Source: DATBSK01 sp964501785
Lineage (GTDB): Bacteria; Actinomycetota; Acidimicrobiia; IMCC26256; PALSA-555
NCBI GenBank assembly: GCA_964501785.1
Contig: CAZCUD010000004.1
Span: forward strand, 248,001 to 312,000
DNA: 64,000 bases
Reading direction: 5' to 3'
The translations under genes and the position numbers were made by a program. The notes below the pieces were generated by a model. It did not search any database. It was given only the letters and a program-made list of their open reading frames with translations, and was not told the origin of the DNA. This document shows, one piece after another, positions 44,275 to 51,530 of the stretch (its first letter is position 1; each line of letters starts with the position of its first letter).

Positions 44275-45009
44275 TCAGAGCCAGGCCGGAACTTCGGGCC
44301 GTGCTCCGGTGGATGCGGTGAGTGCCTGACCGGCACTCCGGCCCAAGAGCCAGGCGAGGATGTCAGCCGACCGACCGTCGACCACGCACCGATCCGAGTC
44401 CTCCGGTCCGACCGACCAGCTCGCCTCGAGATCCGAAGCGACGAGCTCCATCGAGCTGAAATCGGGTCGACTCGTGAACGTGCGCGCGAGCTCGTCGAGG
44501 AACGCACGGACCAGCGCGGGCGGGAAGTCATCGAACGACGCGCCAGACCTGAGGTCGACGGCATGGACCCACACCTCGCGGACGCGCATCCAGAGCACCT
44601 CCGCGGCGGGGATCGTCCGTCCGGTGCGGGTCCGAACCTCGGCCAGCCAGGCCGCAGCGGGATGCGACGCGATCGCATCGGCGAACCGGCGCTCGGCGAG
44701 TTCGAGGTCCGACCGCAGGTCATCGCTCGACAACAGGACAGTGGTTCGGATCTCTGAGTCCCTTTGCTCGTCGTTCACGTACATCGGTGTCTCGACGCCG
44801 GTGCGCGCCCAGAGCAGCAGGTTGTTCAGCGCGTCAGCATTCCGGGCGACGTGCGCGACGACGTGCGCACGACTCCATCCGGGCAGGATCGACGGCCCGG
44901 TGAGATCGCGATCATCGAGCGCAGAGACCGCGCGGTCGAACTCGCGCGTACCCTGCTCGACCCAGCCGCGCCACACCCTCACATCGTGTGACCGCGCTTC
45001 GGCGTTCAT
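44275..45009 (-). CDS. Mycothiol-dependent maleylpyruvate isomerase
   Basis: A 244-residue DinB-fold protein. The zinc triad expected for this family is visible as His53 (HVVAHVARNADAL), Glu145 and His149 (VREVWVHAVDL), one residue off the Corynebacterium numbering. The C-terminal half has an MDMPI-type SCP2-like domain. It isomerises maleylpyruvate to fumarylpyruvate using mycothiol, linking the gentisate dioxygenase (17729) to the FAH enzyme next door. The presence of this isoform supports an actinobacterial host. Confidence 0.9.
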   Translation of the reverse strand: MNAEARSHDVRVWRGWVEQGTREFDRAVSALDDRDLTGPSILPGWSRAHVVAHVARNADALNNLLLWARTGVETPMYVNDEQRDSEIRTTVLLSSDDLRSDLELAERRFADAIASHPAAAWLAEVRTRTGRTIPAAEVLWMRVREVWVHAVDLRSGASFDDFPPALVRAFLDELARTFTSRPDFSSMELVASDLEASWSVGPEDSDRCVVDGRSADILAWLLGRSAGQALTASTGARPEVPAWL

Positions 45010-45542
45010 GCTGCCCCCGGTGAGAGCTCGGACCCGTGACGCAAAGTGGACGAGGCAAGGTCAACGAACCGCCGGTCGTCGCGTCGAAGGGAATGATTCG
45101 ACGATATCGTACGTCGACGTCGCGACGTCCGACTCCGACCGGATCGATCGTCGGTGGCACCGGGCTCCTCGGCGACCCCGGTCGTCCTCGATGGGCTCCC
45201 GCCGCGTGCCCTCGGCGAGCTCCTGATCGTTGGTCTCTCGACCGCGGACCTGCGCGATGACTTTCGCTCGTCGTCACTCGCGCTCGCTCGAGAAGCGACC
45301 GGCACGGTTGCGTACGTGATGCCGCCGCTCCGGAGCCCATCGACGAATGCGTTGCTTCGCAAGGAGGGGTGTCGGGGTGATCACGGTCGTCGGTACCGAG
45401 CTCGGACGCGGCCGCGTCGGCAGCCACTGCATGACCTGCCCGCTCGTCCGCGACGGGGTCGAGGGCTGAGGCTTCGCGAAGACGCATCCCTTGCCCCCGG
45501 TTTGGGTAGGAGCGAGCGAAGGCGCGAGAAGGAGGCAGCACG
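45010..45542. other. Intergenic/degenerate stretch without a convincing gene
   Basis: About 530 bases. It contains the perfect 10-base palindrome ACGATATCGT (45101-45110), which could be an operator for the minus-strand isomerase gene. Open frames here lack ribosome sites and recognisable families; one short frame from GTG 45377 to TGA 45469 has a Cys pair but no known match. The stretch may hold decayed remnants next to the island edge. Confidence 0.4.
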
Positions 45543-45635
45543 ATGCCCGAGGACCCGTTGCAAGAGGACGTGCCAGCGGCGCTGGGCAAGACGTTCGGTG
45601 TCGAAGGTGCCGACGACCGGAGGCCCGAGGCGTGA
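45543..45635 (+). CDS. Small 30-residue ORF upstream of the alcohol dehydrogenase remnant
   Basis: ATG 45543 follows a strong GGAGG by seven bases and encodes MPEDPLQEDVPAALGKTFGV plus ten more residues, ending in TGA that overlaps the dehydrogenase GTG (GTGA). The ribosome site and coupling suggest it was once translated ahead of the dehydrogenase. No family recognised; it may itself be a shortened remnant. Confidence 0.4.
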   Translation: MPEDPLQEDVPAALGKTFGVEGADDRRPEA

Positions 45636-45775
45636 GAGCACTGACCTGGCACGGACGCCGCGACGTGCGCGTCGACGACTCCCCGATCCCGCCATCGAGG
45701 AGTCGACCGACGCGATCATGCGCGTCACCTCGTCCGGTCTCTGTGGCTCCGACCTCCACCTTGATCCGCCCCGTG
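45632..45775 (+). pseudogene. Zinc-dependent alcohol dehydrogenase, frameshifted and truncated
   Basis: From GTG 45632 the frame reads RALTWHGRRDVRVDDSPIP, the usual start of FdhA-like zinc alcohol dehydrogenases. The match then continues in another frame as AIEESTDAIMRVTSSGLCGS plus DLHL, which contains the catalytic zinc Cys. After about 45770 all similarity stops; roughly 300 expected residues are missing and no distal part is found on the far side of the island. One frameshift plus a large deletion indicate a dead gene cut at the island boundary. Confidence 0.75.
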
Positions 45776-45967
45776 CCGAGACCGCTAGACGGCACATCGA
45801 GGCTTGCCATGTGAGCGACGCTGCGGCAAGGACGACGCAAGGATCGACACGACGAGTGTCAGTGTGTCGGCGGCTGAGTTCTTCAACTGGTTCTGGCCCT
45901 GTGCGCTTCACTCTGCGACGTTACGGAACGCTCCAGAGCAAGAGGCAAGTGGCCGATTCTGCCTTGC

Positions 45968-46584
45968 TTAAGAGGCTGGCTGTGCCAACTGGTGTGACTC
46001 CGCGCGCGCGAGGACATTGATCCACACCTGCGGTGTTGTGGAGCGTTCAATGCGGATCGGTGTGGTTCCGTGTCCGTAGAAGGCATCGACGGGATCACCG
46101 ATCGTGATGCTGGCGTTGTGTTCGATGGCGTACGAGATTGCGGCGAGCTCGATGTCGAAGGGCGAGTCGTACGAGTGGGCGATTAAGACCGCCGGCTTGC
46201 CATTGCGGTTCCATAGAGTCCCGTGGTCAAGCAACTCGCGGTACGAACTCAAGCAACACTCGGCATGCTCGTAGCCGGGCTTCTTGCCGCGCAATCCATG
46301 ACCACATGCTCGACGCCGCGACCTTGTCAGGAATCGCGCATCGGCCCAATGGCTTCGTTGTTGAATGTATTCTTCGGGTGTCGGGCTGTCCGCGTAGGCC
46401 ATCAAGCGAGCGTAGGTCCTCAGGTCCGCTTCCGAGTCGAATGGTGGCAGCGAGCGGTGCGGTGTCCGTAGCGCAGAGAAGCGGTCGCCTTAGGGATTGC
46501 CACGTTGCGTAGTAGCGCGGGTTCGTGCGCTTCCTCGGCGTGCGGGAATGAGACAACAGGCTTCTGCTGCGAGCCCGAGCGCAT
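45968..46584 (-). pseudogene. Hypothetical protein, sixth gene of the Ubl operon, interrupted by one frameshift
   Basis: ATG 46584 lies three bases after the stop of the Cas2-like gene and opens a frame beginning MRSGSQQKPVVSFPHAEEAH. It runs about 54 codons before a TGA. A second frame, open from about 46490, continues with DSEADLRTYARLMAYADSPT and RNGKPAVLIAHSYDSPFDIE to 45968. A single-base deletion between about 46425 and 46490 would join them into one protein of about 205 residues. If the frameshift is real the gene is broken, or a shorter product starts at ATG 46405. No family recognised. Confidence 0.5.
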
Positions 46585-46587
46585 TTC

Positions 46588-46863
46588 TTAGAAGGTTGCC
46601 TTCAGCCACTTTGACCCGCTGGCATTGAAGCCGGTCCAGGCGCGTGCGTCATCGGTGACGTTGATCACGACGAGTTCGTCATCATCGTCGATGTACGATT
46701 TCAGTTCGTCGCGCACGGCCTTTGCCGACTTCGTGGTCTTGATGAGCCATGTCGAGTCAAGGTGGTGCCACCAGTCGCCGTAGCCCTCCTTGAGCTGCTT
46801 GATGAGCGGGTCGTAGTCCTTGTTGGGCTTGTTGAGGTCGTAGCCGACCATCAGTGTTCCCAT
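46588..46863 (-). CDS. Small Cas2/SinR-like ferredoxin-fold protein
   Basis: A 91-residue protein. The opening TLMVGYDLNKPNKDYDPL, the middle WHHLDSTWLIKTTKSAKAV and the closing ELVVINVTDDARAWTG give the strand-helix-strand order of small proteins often labelled SinR family, which resemble Cas2 and toxin VapD. Asp in GYDLN corresponds to the first-strand Asp of Cas2-like nucleases, but catalysis is unproven. It lies 12 bases after the E1 gene. No cas1 or CRISPR repeats are present, so a link to CRISPR adaptation is unlikely; a role in the Ubl system is inferred. Confidence 0.65.
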   Translation of the reverse strand: MGTLMVGYDLNKPNKDYDPLIKQLKEGYGDWWHHLDSTWLIKTTKSAKAVRDELKSYIDDDDELVVINVTDDARAWTGFNASGSKWLKATF

Positions 46864-46875
46864 GTCTCCTCCGGA

Positions 46876-48429
46876 CTAGTTCGCCTGGGGTTGAGTCGAA
46901 GATGTGGTGCCCGTCTTCGCGGGTGGCGTCGAGTACTTGGCCTTGTACGCGGATTGGTAGTCGGGGTCTTGGCAGATGCAGATCCCGCGACGGTCTTTCT
47001 GCGCTCGTTGCGTGACGAACTCCGGGAAGGGGCGGAGCAGATCGATGCGCGACACGGTTGTATCGCGTGCTTCGTCGCGCGCGAGCACGTCTGCGACCAA
47101 GCGGCCTGCCAGCAACACACCGGCGAGCGCCGATTGGTGCGCGACGGGTACGTGCACCGCCGCGGCGGGTCGTCCGATCCGATCGAGGGGGATCACCGCG
47201 CCGCCGCAGACACCTTCTGTATAGAGGGTTCGGATTGGTCGGGAGCGGAAGGGCTCCAGTCTTTCGAGCGGGATCTCGAGCCCGCTGGCGATGCTTTCGA
47301 GCAGGTCCGGTGGTACGGGTTCGTTGGTGTGGAGCAGCTGTCGGATTCGGAGGTCGTGTTCCTCGCCGAGCCCGAGCGCAGCGCCGATCAAGCGATCGTC
47401 GCTGGGAGTGGGCCCGTTCGGAAGGTAGAAGCAGGACAGACATGCCCCAGAGTCGGTCCAGGGGTGGACGGAGACGCCCAGGTCTTCGGGCTGGGTCCAT
47501 GCGTTGGCGATCCAGCGGGGAAGGGTGGCTTGGACGTGCCGGCGGTCGGCGGCCGAGTCGAGGGCGACGAGGACCCGGTCCCACTGGTAGCCGTTGGTGG
47601 CGACGAACTCGTCCCAGGACTGCTGGTGCGCGATGGCATGCAGCGGCGGTCGGAACTGTTCGGCGGCGAGGGTGACCTTGATGGCGTCTTCGTCGGCGCG
47701 GGTGGTGAGGATGTAGCGCTGGAGGTTGCTGAGTTCGATCGTCTCCGGGTCGACCAAGTGGAGTTCTCCCCGGAGGGCCATTCGCTGCAATGCCCAGGTG
47801 ACGGCGTTGCCGATCGCGCCGACACCGGCCAGCGCGATAGTGCCGATGTCCAGGTTGTCGGCGATCGTTGCGTTGCGTTGCGTGGCGTGGGGCTCGAGGT
47901 CGAGGGTGGAGAAGGTCGTGTCGGGGTCTAGTTGCAGCGCGCCTTCGGGAAGGAACACGTGGCGAAAGACGCGTGCGGCGGCGAGGCAGGCGGCGGCGCC
48001 GGCACCGAAGGGGTTGTTTGATCCGCCGATCGGGACGTCGGGAGACGACGTACAGAGTGCATCCCAGCCGTCGCTTCCCGCAAAGAATTGCACGGGTGCG
48101 ATCGGCTCCGCTTCTGACCCTACGGAGATGGCAACGAGTGCGGTGGCGGCAGGTGCGAACTCGATGTTGGGGTTGATCGCCCGCGCGAGGTTCTGGTGCG
48201 CGTGGACGAGGTCGTCAGGACCGTGCAGCGCGAGTCGCGGATAGAGCCGCGTCAGCAGGCGGATGAGGAGATCGCAGAGCGCTCGTCCCTCGGGCTGGTC
48301 CGTGTCGGGGCCGAGTGTCAGTCCGACCGTGGTTCCGTCGAGCCGCTCACGGATTGCTGATTCGGCCCATCCTTCGAGCAGTTGCGCCGTCGCGACCGCG
48401 GTGCGGTGGAAGTAGTCAGGCAGTGCCAT
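46876..48429 (-). CDS. ThiF/E1-like ubiquitin-activating enzyme homologue
   Basis: A 517-residue protein. The first 190 residues are a lineage-specific N-terminal domain. A ThiF/E1 adenylation domain follows: nucleotide loop ALAGVGAIGNAVTWAL, then LVDPETIELSNLQRYIL, the E1 signature with Asp and SNLxRx, and the lysine in DEDAIKVTL. A Cys pair in DSGACLSCFYLPNG and a second Cys cluster RGICICQDPDY near the C-terminus are candidate thioester or zinc residues. It would adenylate the C-terminal glycine of the Ubl encoded at 49484. The gene overlaps the JAMM peptidase gene by 14 bases. Confidence 0.85.
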   Translation of the reverse strand: MALPDYFHRTAVATAQLLEGWAESAIRERLDGTTVGLTLGPDTDQPEGRALCDLLIRLLTRLYPRLALHGPDDLVHAHQNLARAINPNIEFAPAATALVAISVGSEAEPIAPVQFFAGSDGWDALCTSSPDVPIGGSNNPFGAGAAACLAAARVFRHVFLPEGALQLDPDTTFSTLDLEPHATQRNATIADNLDIGTIALAGVGAIGNAVTWALQRMALRGELHLVDPETIELSNLQRYILTTRADEDAIKVTLAAEQFRPPLHAIAHQQSWDEFVATNGYQWDRVLVALDSAADRRHVQATLPRWIANAWTQPEDLGVSVHPWTDSGACLSCFYLPNGPTPSDDRLIGAALGLGEEHDLRIRQLLHTNEPVPPDLLESIASGLEIPLERLEPFRSRPIRTLYTEGVCGGAVIPLDRIGRPAAAVHVPVAHQSALAGVLLAGRLVADVLARDEARDTTVSRIDLLRPFPEFVTQRAQKDRRGICICQDPDYQSAYKAKYSTPPAKTGTTSSTQPQAN

Positions 48430-48907
48430 GAGGTGCTGTCGTGACAGTCAGGAGCGATTCGTGGGGCACTTCGAACCAGCCGTATTGGTCGAGGCGGTAG
48501 GCGGCGGTGGCTTCGTTGAGGAGACCATGAAACGCGAAGTCGGCCGCGACGACGGAGACTCCGCCAAGTGTTGTGACGATCGGGAAGCTGTCGTCGGTCT
48601 CGGAGTGATACGCGTCGGTCGGATGCGCATGAACCTGTACGGCCAGGGTCTCTTGGTTCTCGAATAGCCACGCGTTCAACGCGTGCAATGCGTCGCCGTC
48701 GACACGGACGAGGAGCCCGTCCGGGGTGCGGTATGCCGTCTGCGGCGGATAGTGCAGGCTTCGAACTTGGAACGCGGTTTCGTCGTGAGTGCCGCTCCAC
48801 AGCACGAACGCTTCACAGTTCGAACGGCCAGCGTCCTGCAGGATGGCTTCGGTCTGCTCGATGATGCTCACCGGCACCGCGAATTGTGCGACGTCGACGA
48901 GGGTCAC
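48416..48907 (-). CDS. JAB/JAMM (Mov34/MPN) metallopeptidase, Ubl-processing candidate
   Basis: A 163-residue JAB-fold protein. The zinc motif is complete: Glu in NCEAFVLWSG, then VHAHPTDAYHSETDD with HxH, Ser and Asp in the JAMM order. Relatives remove C-terminal tails from ubiquitin-like proteins or cleave conjugates. GTG 48907 overlaps the E2 stop; a longer open frame to 49048 is a shadow. The neighbouring Ubl has residues after its Gly-Gly, giving this peptidase an obvious substrate. Confidence 0.85.
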   Translation of the reverse strand: MTLVDVAQFAVPVSIIEQTEAILQDAGRSNCEAFVLWSGTHDETAFQVRSLHYPPQTAYRTPDGLLVRVDGDALHALNAWLFENQETLAVQVHAHPTDAYHSETDDSFPIVTTLGGVSVVAADFAFHGLLNEATAAYRLDQYGWFEVPHESLLTVTTAPHGTA

Positions 48908-49518
48908 GCCGGTGGTTCGCCAGTCTCGAGGAAGACCTGCGGCACAAGGTTTACGCCGTAGCCACGAATGGGATCGACGCCGTACTGCGCGATGACTTCG
49001 AGGATGCGGACGAGGCGTCCGGCCCCACTGGTTCGGTGCAGTTCCCACAGGTCACCGCTATGACCGGGGTGGTCGTGGTACTCGCGCACGCCGGCGATGC
49101 ACAGGAAGGGGACCTCCTCGGGATGGTGGGCCTGCATGAGCGGTTGGGCGCCCTGCATCTGGAGCTGGGCGGCCATGCCGGGGATCGCGAGTGCCTGGCT
49201 GGGGAGCGCCTTGTTCAGGGTCGTGGGCAGGTCCTTGGCCAGGTAGGGCTCGCGGGTGAACGGGTCGGCCAGTCGGACCGAGGGTGGGCTGGCGTCGTAG
49301 TTCGAGTAGTCGAAGGCCACGCCGCAGACCACCGCGGGGGGTCGGAGCTTCGGAGTGGCGAGCACAACGAAGGCGAGGGGGAAGCATGCCTCGATGAGGA
49401 ACCAACCGCGCGCCTCGTAGGTGGACCGCAGCGCGCGGAACTCTTCGATTTCGCGATCGAACTTCTCGTGGGAGACGCCGGGATCAGCGAACTGGAGGGT
49501 CACCGCTGCCCCCGACAC
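48904..49518 (-). CDS. E2-like (ubiquitin-conjugating-like) protein of a bacterial Ubl operon
   Basis: A 204-residue protein. The segment VVCGVAFDYSNYDASPPSVR followed by LADPFTREPYL resembles the central sheet and Pro-rich loop of E2 folds. PFLCIAGVREYHDHPGHSGD then WELHR is a His-rich conserved block with one Cys that is the best catalytic candidate, though it may also bind metal. Such proteins accompany DUF2604 Ubl, E1 and JAB genes. GTG 49518 lies inside the Ubl gene end (35-base overlap), and its stop overlaps the JAB start. Assignment rests on operon order plus these motifs. Confidence 0.72.
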   Translation of the reverse strand: MSGAAVTLQFADPGVSHEKFDREIEEFRALRSTYEARGWFLIEACFPLAFVVLATPKLRPPAVVCGVAFDYSNYDASPPSVRLADPFTREPYLAKDLPTTLNKALPSQALAIPGMAAQLQMQGAQPLMQAHHPEEVPFLCIAGVREYHDHPGHSGDLWELHRTSGAGRLVRILEVIAQYGVDPIRGYGVNLVPQVFLETGEPPA

Positions 49519-49759
49519 CGGCCTTGAGGTTCAGGAAGAGGCGAACGTCAGGCGGGAAGTCGAATGATTCGATCTTCCGGCTCGGATCGAGCTCGACGCC
49601 GGCCGCATTTCGCAGCTCCCAGTTCTCGGGTGGCTGGCCGGCATTCCCTGTTTGGTGCAGTGCCTTGGGGATCACCGTATGGAGGGGCGCGTTGAGATTT
49701 GCCTCGACCACCGTCGGTTGGCCGTTCACGATGATCACGAGGTCGACCTTGTTTGCCAT
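49484..49759 (-). CDS. Ubiquitin-like protein (DUF2604 type) with Gly-Gly and C-terminal tail
   Basis: A 91-residue beta-grasp protein. The first strands read VDLVIIVNGQPTVVEANLNA, then a helix (PLHTVIPKALHQTGN), ENWELRNAAGVELDPSRKIE, and a final strand DVRLFLNLKAGVGG. Seven residues, SGDPPVR, follow the Gly-Gly, so maturation by the JAB peptidase is expected before E1 activation. ATG 49759 has GGGAG six bases upstream. This is the first gene of the minus-strand operon and sits divergent from a regulator gene at 49919. Confidence 0.85.
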   Translation of the reverse strand: MANKVDLVIIVNGQPTVVEANLNAPLHTVIPKALHQTGNAGQPPENWELRNAAGVELDPSRKIESFDFPPDVRLFLNLKAGVGGSGDPPVR

Positions 49760-49830
49760 GGCATCTCCCGACAGCTAGCTCTCGTCGAGAAGTACGATAA
49801 TATACGGAATTCACAAGATCAAGTGAAGTC
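49760..49830 (-). promoter_or_regulatory. AT-rich promoter region of the Ubl operon
   Basis: Read on the minus strand, TTGATC, 17 bases, then TATCGT form a plausible promoter, with TATATT just before the -10. This is among the most AT-rich short segments in the window. The divergent regulator gene lies on the other side, so shared control is likely. Confidence 0.4.
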
Positions 49831-49918
49831 TGACCGGGGTCGAAGTCCTCGGGGGATCGGAGGGGTTAGCGTGCCCGCGACACTGGACGTCGCTGGGGCG
49901 AGGGGAAGGGAGCGACGG

Positions 49919-50638
49919 ATGGCGCTCGCGCATCTTCGACGGGTGAGGACGACGTACACCGGCGATCTCTCGGATCCAGAACGTGCGGCCGCAGTCCGAG
50001 ACGAGCTGGTGCCGCCAACCATTTATCGAGGTTCGCAGACTGTCGTGCTCGATCTCAGCGGCAAACTGTTGACGCCAGCCGCGCTTCGTGAGCTTATCGT
50101 GCCACTCGGGCAAGGCATTCGGGGTGGCCTCTACGGCGACCTCAAGCTCGTGATCGCTTCGTCGGATGCGGCTACCCGTGAAGCGATCGATCTCATGGCG
50201 GCCGAGCACGAGCTCGCGATCTTCATTGCCGAGTCAACGTCGACCGAAGACGTCGATGACGCCCGCCCCGCTGGCGCATTGACCCCAGTCGACTTGGAAA
50301 CGCTCGAAGAGTTGAAAGGTGTCGGCTGGCTCTCGACCGTCGCTGACCTTGCGGCATCGGTGGGCGTCGAGGCGAGCACGGCGACGAACCGGTTGGTGAA
50401 TCTCGAGCGCAAGGGGTACGTCTACCGATTCCGGCGAGGGCGGAGCATCGGTGATCTCTTCAGCGATCCCCGGGCACCGATGGGTTTCGTGGTGGACGAG
50501 CCGGCACGCCCGTTGCGCGATGCGCTGCTGGAGCGCGGTATTCCGACCGATCCGTATGACCGGTCACCACTGCGCCTTGAGGGTGAAGCGGCGGAGCGAG
50601 CAGCTGAAATCCTGCGCCGCCGCGGCAAAGCGCACTAG
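49919..50638 (+). CDS. Probable regulator: N-terminal STAS-like domain plus winged helix
   Basis: A 239-residue protein. The first 110 residues alternate strands and helices (TVVLDLSGKLLTPAALRELI; LKLVIASSDAATREAIDLM) like STAS-type or DUF4325-like domains. Residues 125-175 form a MarR/ArsR-like winged helix (TVADLAASVGVEASTATNRL, then ERKGYVYRFRRG). A strong GGGAG is six bases before ATG 49919; GTG 49871 is an alternative start. It is divergent from the Ubl operon and 18 bases upstream of an acetyltransferase gene, so it may control both directions. Confidence 0.6.
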   Translation: MALAHLRRVRTTYTGDLSDPERAAAVRDELVPPTIYRGSQTVVLDLSGKLLTPAALRELIVPLGQGIRGGLYGDLKLVIASSDAATREAIDLMAAEHELAIFIAESTSTEDVDDARPAGALTPVDLETLEELKGVGWLSTVADLAASVGVEASTATNRLVNLERKGYVYRFRRGRSIGDLFSDPRAPMGFVVDEPARPLRDALLERGIPTDPYDRSPLRLEGEAAERAAEILRRRGKAH

Positions 50639-50656
50639 CCGCCCTGGTGTTGCGCG

Positions 50657-51142
50657 GTGGCGCTGCACGCGTCGTTCGCCGACGCCGACGCGACGGATGA
50701 ATTCAATCGGTTCCGTTGTTGGGACGGTGACCCTGACACGCCGTGGATCGAAGAAGCGGAAAACTACGTCCGCGTGAGCGTTCTCGGCGACGCCGAGTTC
50801 GTGCTCGCCATTCGCGACGACCAAGAGCACCTCGTCGCCGTGGCTGCCTTCGACTATCGGATCATCGAGGTTCCGATCGTCCGACCCCAGCAGCATGCCG
50901 GGTGGCATCTGCAGGTCGTTGCGTTAGACCTCGAGTTGCAGGGGATGCGGCTGTCGGGCGAAGTCTTCCAGCTAGTTTTCGATGCCATGACCCAGGTCGA
51001 CGCGGATCGAGTGCTCGTGACCGCGCACGTACACATCAAGCACGCGGCGAGCCTTGCGGCCTGTCAGCGTGTGGGGCTGACCGTTCTCAAACCATTGGAC
51101 GAGCATTACGACGTCCTACTCGGTGAGGTGCCCAAGGGCTGA
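50657..51142 (+). CDS. GNAT-like acetyltransferase
   Basis: A 161-residue protein with the order of a GNAT fold: AEFVLAIRDDQEHLVAVAAF, a central LQVVALDLELQGMRLSGEV that matches the acetyl-CoA-binding strand and loop, and ADRVLVTAHVHIKHAASLAA with a C-terminal Leu-rich strand pair. The usual Q/RxxGxG/A loop appears as QGMRLSG, which is divergent. GTG 50657 follows the regulator gene by 18 bases. It could acetylate a small molecule or a protein; pairing with the regulator and the Ubl operon is unexplained. Confidence 0.6.
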   Translation: MALHASFADADATDEFNRFRCWDGDPDTPWIEEAENYVRVSVLGDAEFVLAIRDDQEHLVAVAAFDYRIIEVPIVRPQQHAGWHLQVVALDLELQGMRLSGEVFQLVFDAMTQVDADRVLVTAHVHIKHAASLAACQRVGLTVLKPLDEHYDVLLGEVPKG

Positions 51143-51185
51143 GCACAGCCGAGGGTCTTTAGGCGACTTGTTCGCCCAGCGGCGC

Positions 51186-51210
51186 GGGTCGTGGGCGACC
51201 CACTCGTTTT
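51186..51210 (+). terminator. Rho-independent terminator after the acetyltransferase gene
   Basis: Arms GGGTCG and CGACCC around the loop TGGG are followed within five bases by TTTT. It lies 44 bases after the acetyltransferase stop and is one of the few terminators here with a T-run. Confidence 0.7.
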
Positions 51211-51530
51211 CCCGGCAGCCACGTCGCGCGTGGGTTGCCGTGACCTACGCTCGAGCCGCGTGAACCGTTGGATCCTCTCGTCGGCGGAATCAGCGCGCCC
51301 CTACCGGGTCCCTACCGTTGTCACCGTTTGAAACGACGCTCGCGGTCCTCAATCGGTCCTCAGCTGGTCGAGAACTCGTAAGCAACGCTGCGAAATGGTG
51401 AGCAGTGAAATCGCTGGTCATCGGCGATATCGTCACGTTTCAGCAGGTCAGCGAAGTGCGGTGAACTAGATCCGGCGTACGGCCGACTCGCCACCACCGT
51501 CGATCTTCACGCGTGGCGCGACGCGACATC
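51211..51530. other. Non-coding stretch at the right edge of the Ubl island
   Basis: About 320 bases without a supported gene. A near inverted repeat (GGCAGCCAC / GTGGGTTGCC) lies at about 51215-51240. No tRNA, integrase or clear direct repeat with the left edge near 45.8 kb could be seen by eye. The downstream ric gene resumes denser, GC-rich coding sequence. Confidence 0.4.

Noticed and set aside
45154..46020. A 288-codon plus-strand frame across the alcohol dehydrogenase remnant
   Set aside because: It joins unrelated stretches and only the short dehydrogenase part resembles a family; it lacks a ribosome site.
46425..46490. Programmed -1 frameshifting in the sixth Ubl-operon gene
   Set aside because: No slippery heptamer or following pseudoknot-like repeat is visible; a single-base deletion explains the data more simply.
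46588..46863. CRISPR-Cas adaptation module suggested by the Cas2-like protein
   Set aside because: No repeat array, cas1 or effector genes are within the window; such small proteins also occur outside CRISPR.
46762..47931. A 389-codon plus-strand open frame opposite the E1 gene
   Set aside because: Val/Gly/Asp-rich antisense composition; the minus strand has clear E1 motifs.
51211..51530. tRNA or attachment site at the island's right edge
   Set aside because: No cloverleaf or CCA-adjacent acceptor pattern and no direct repeat with the left edge could be found by eye.
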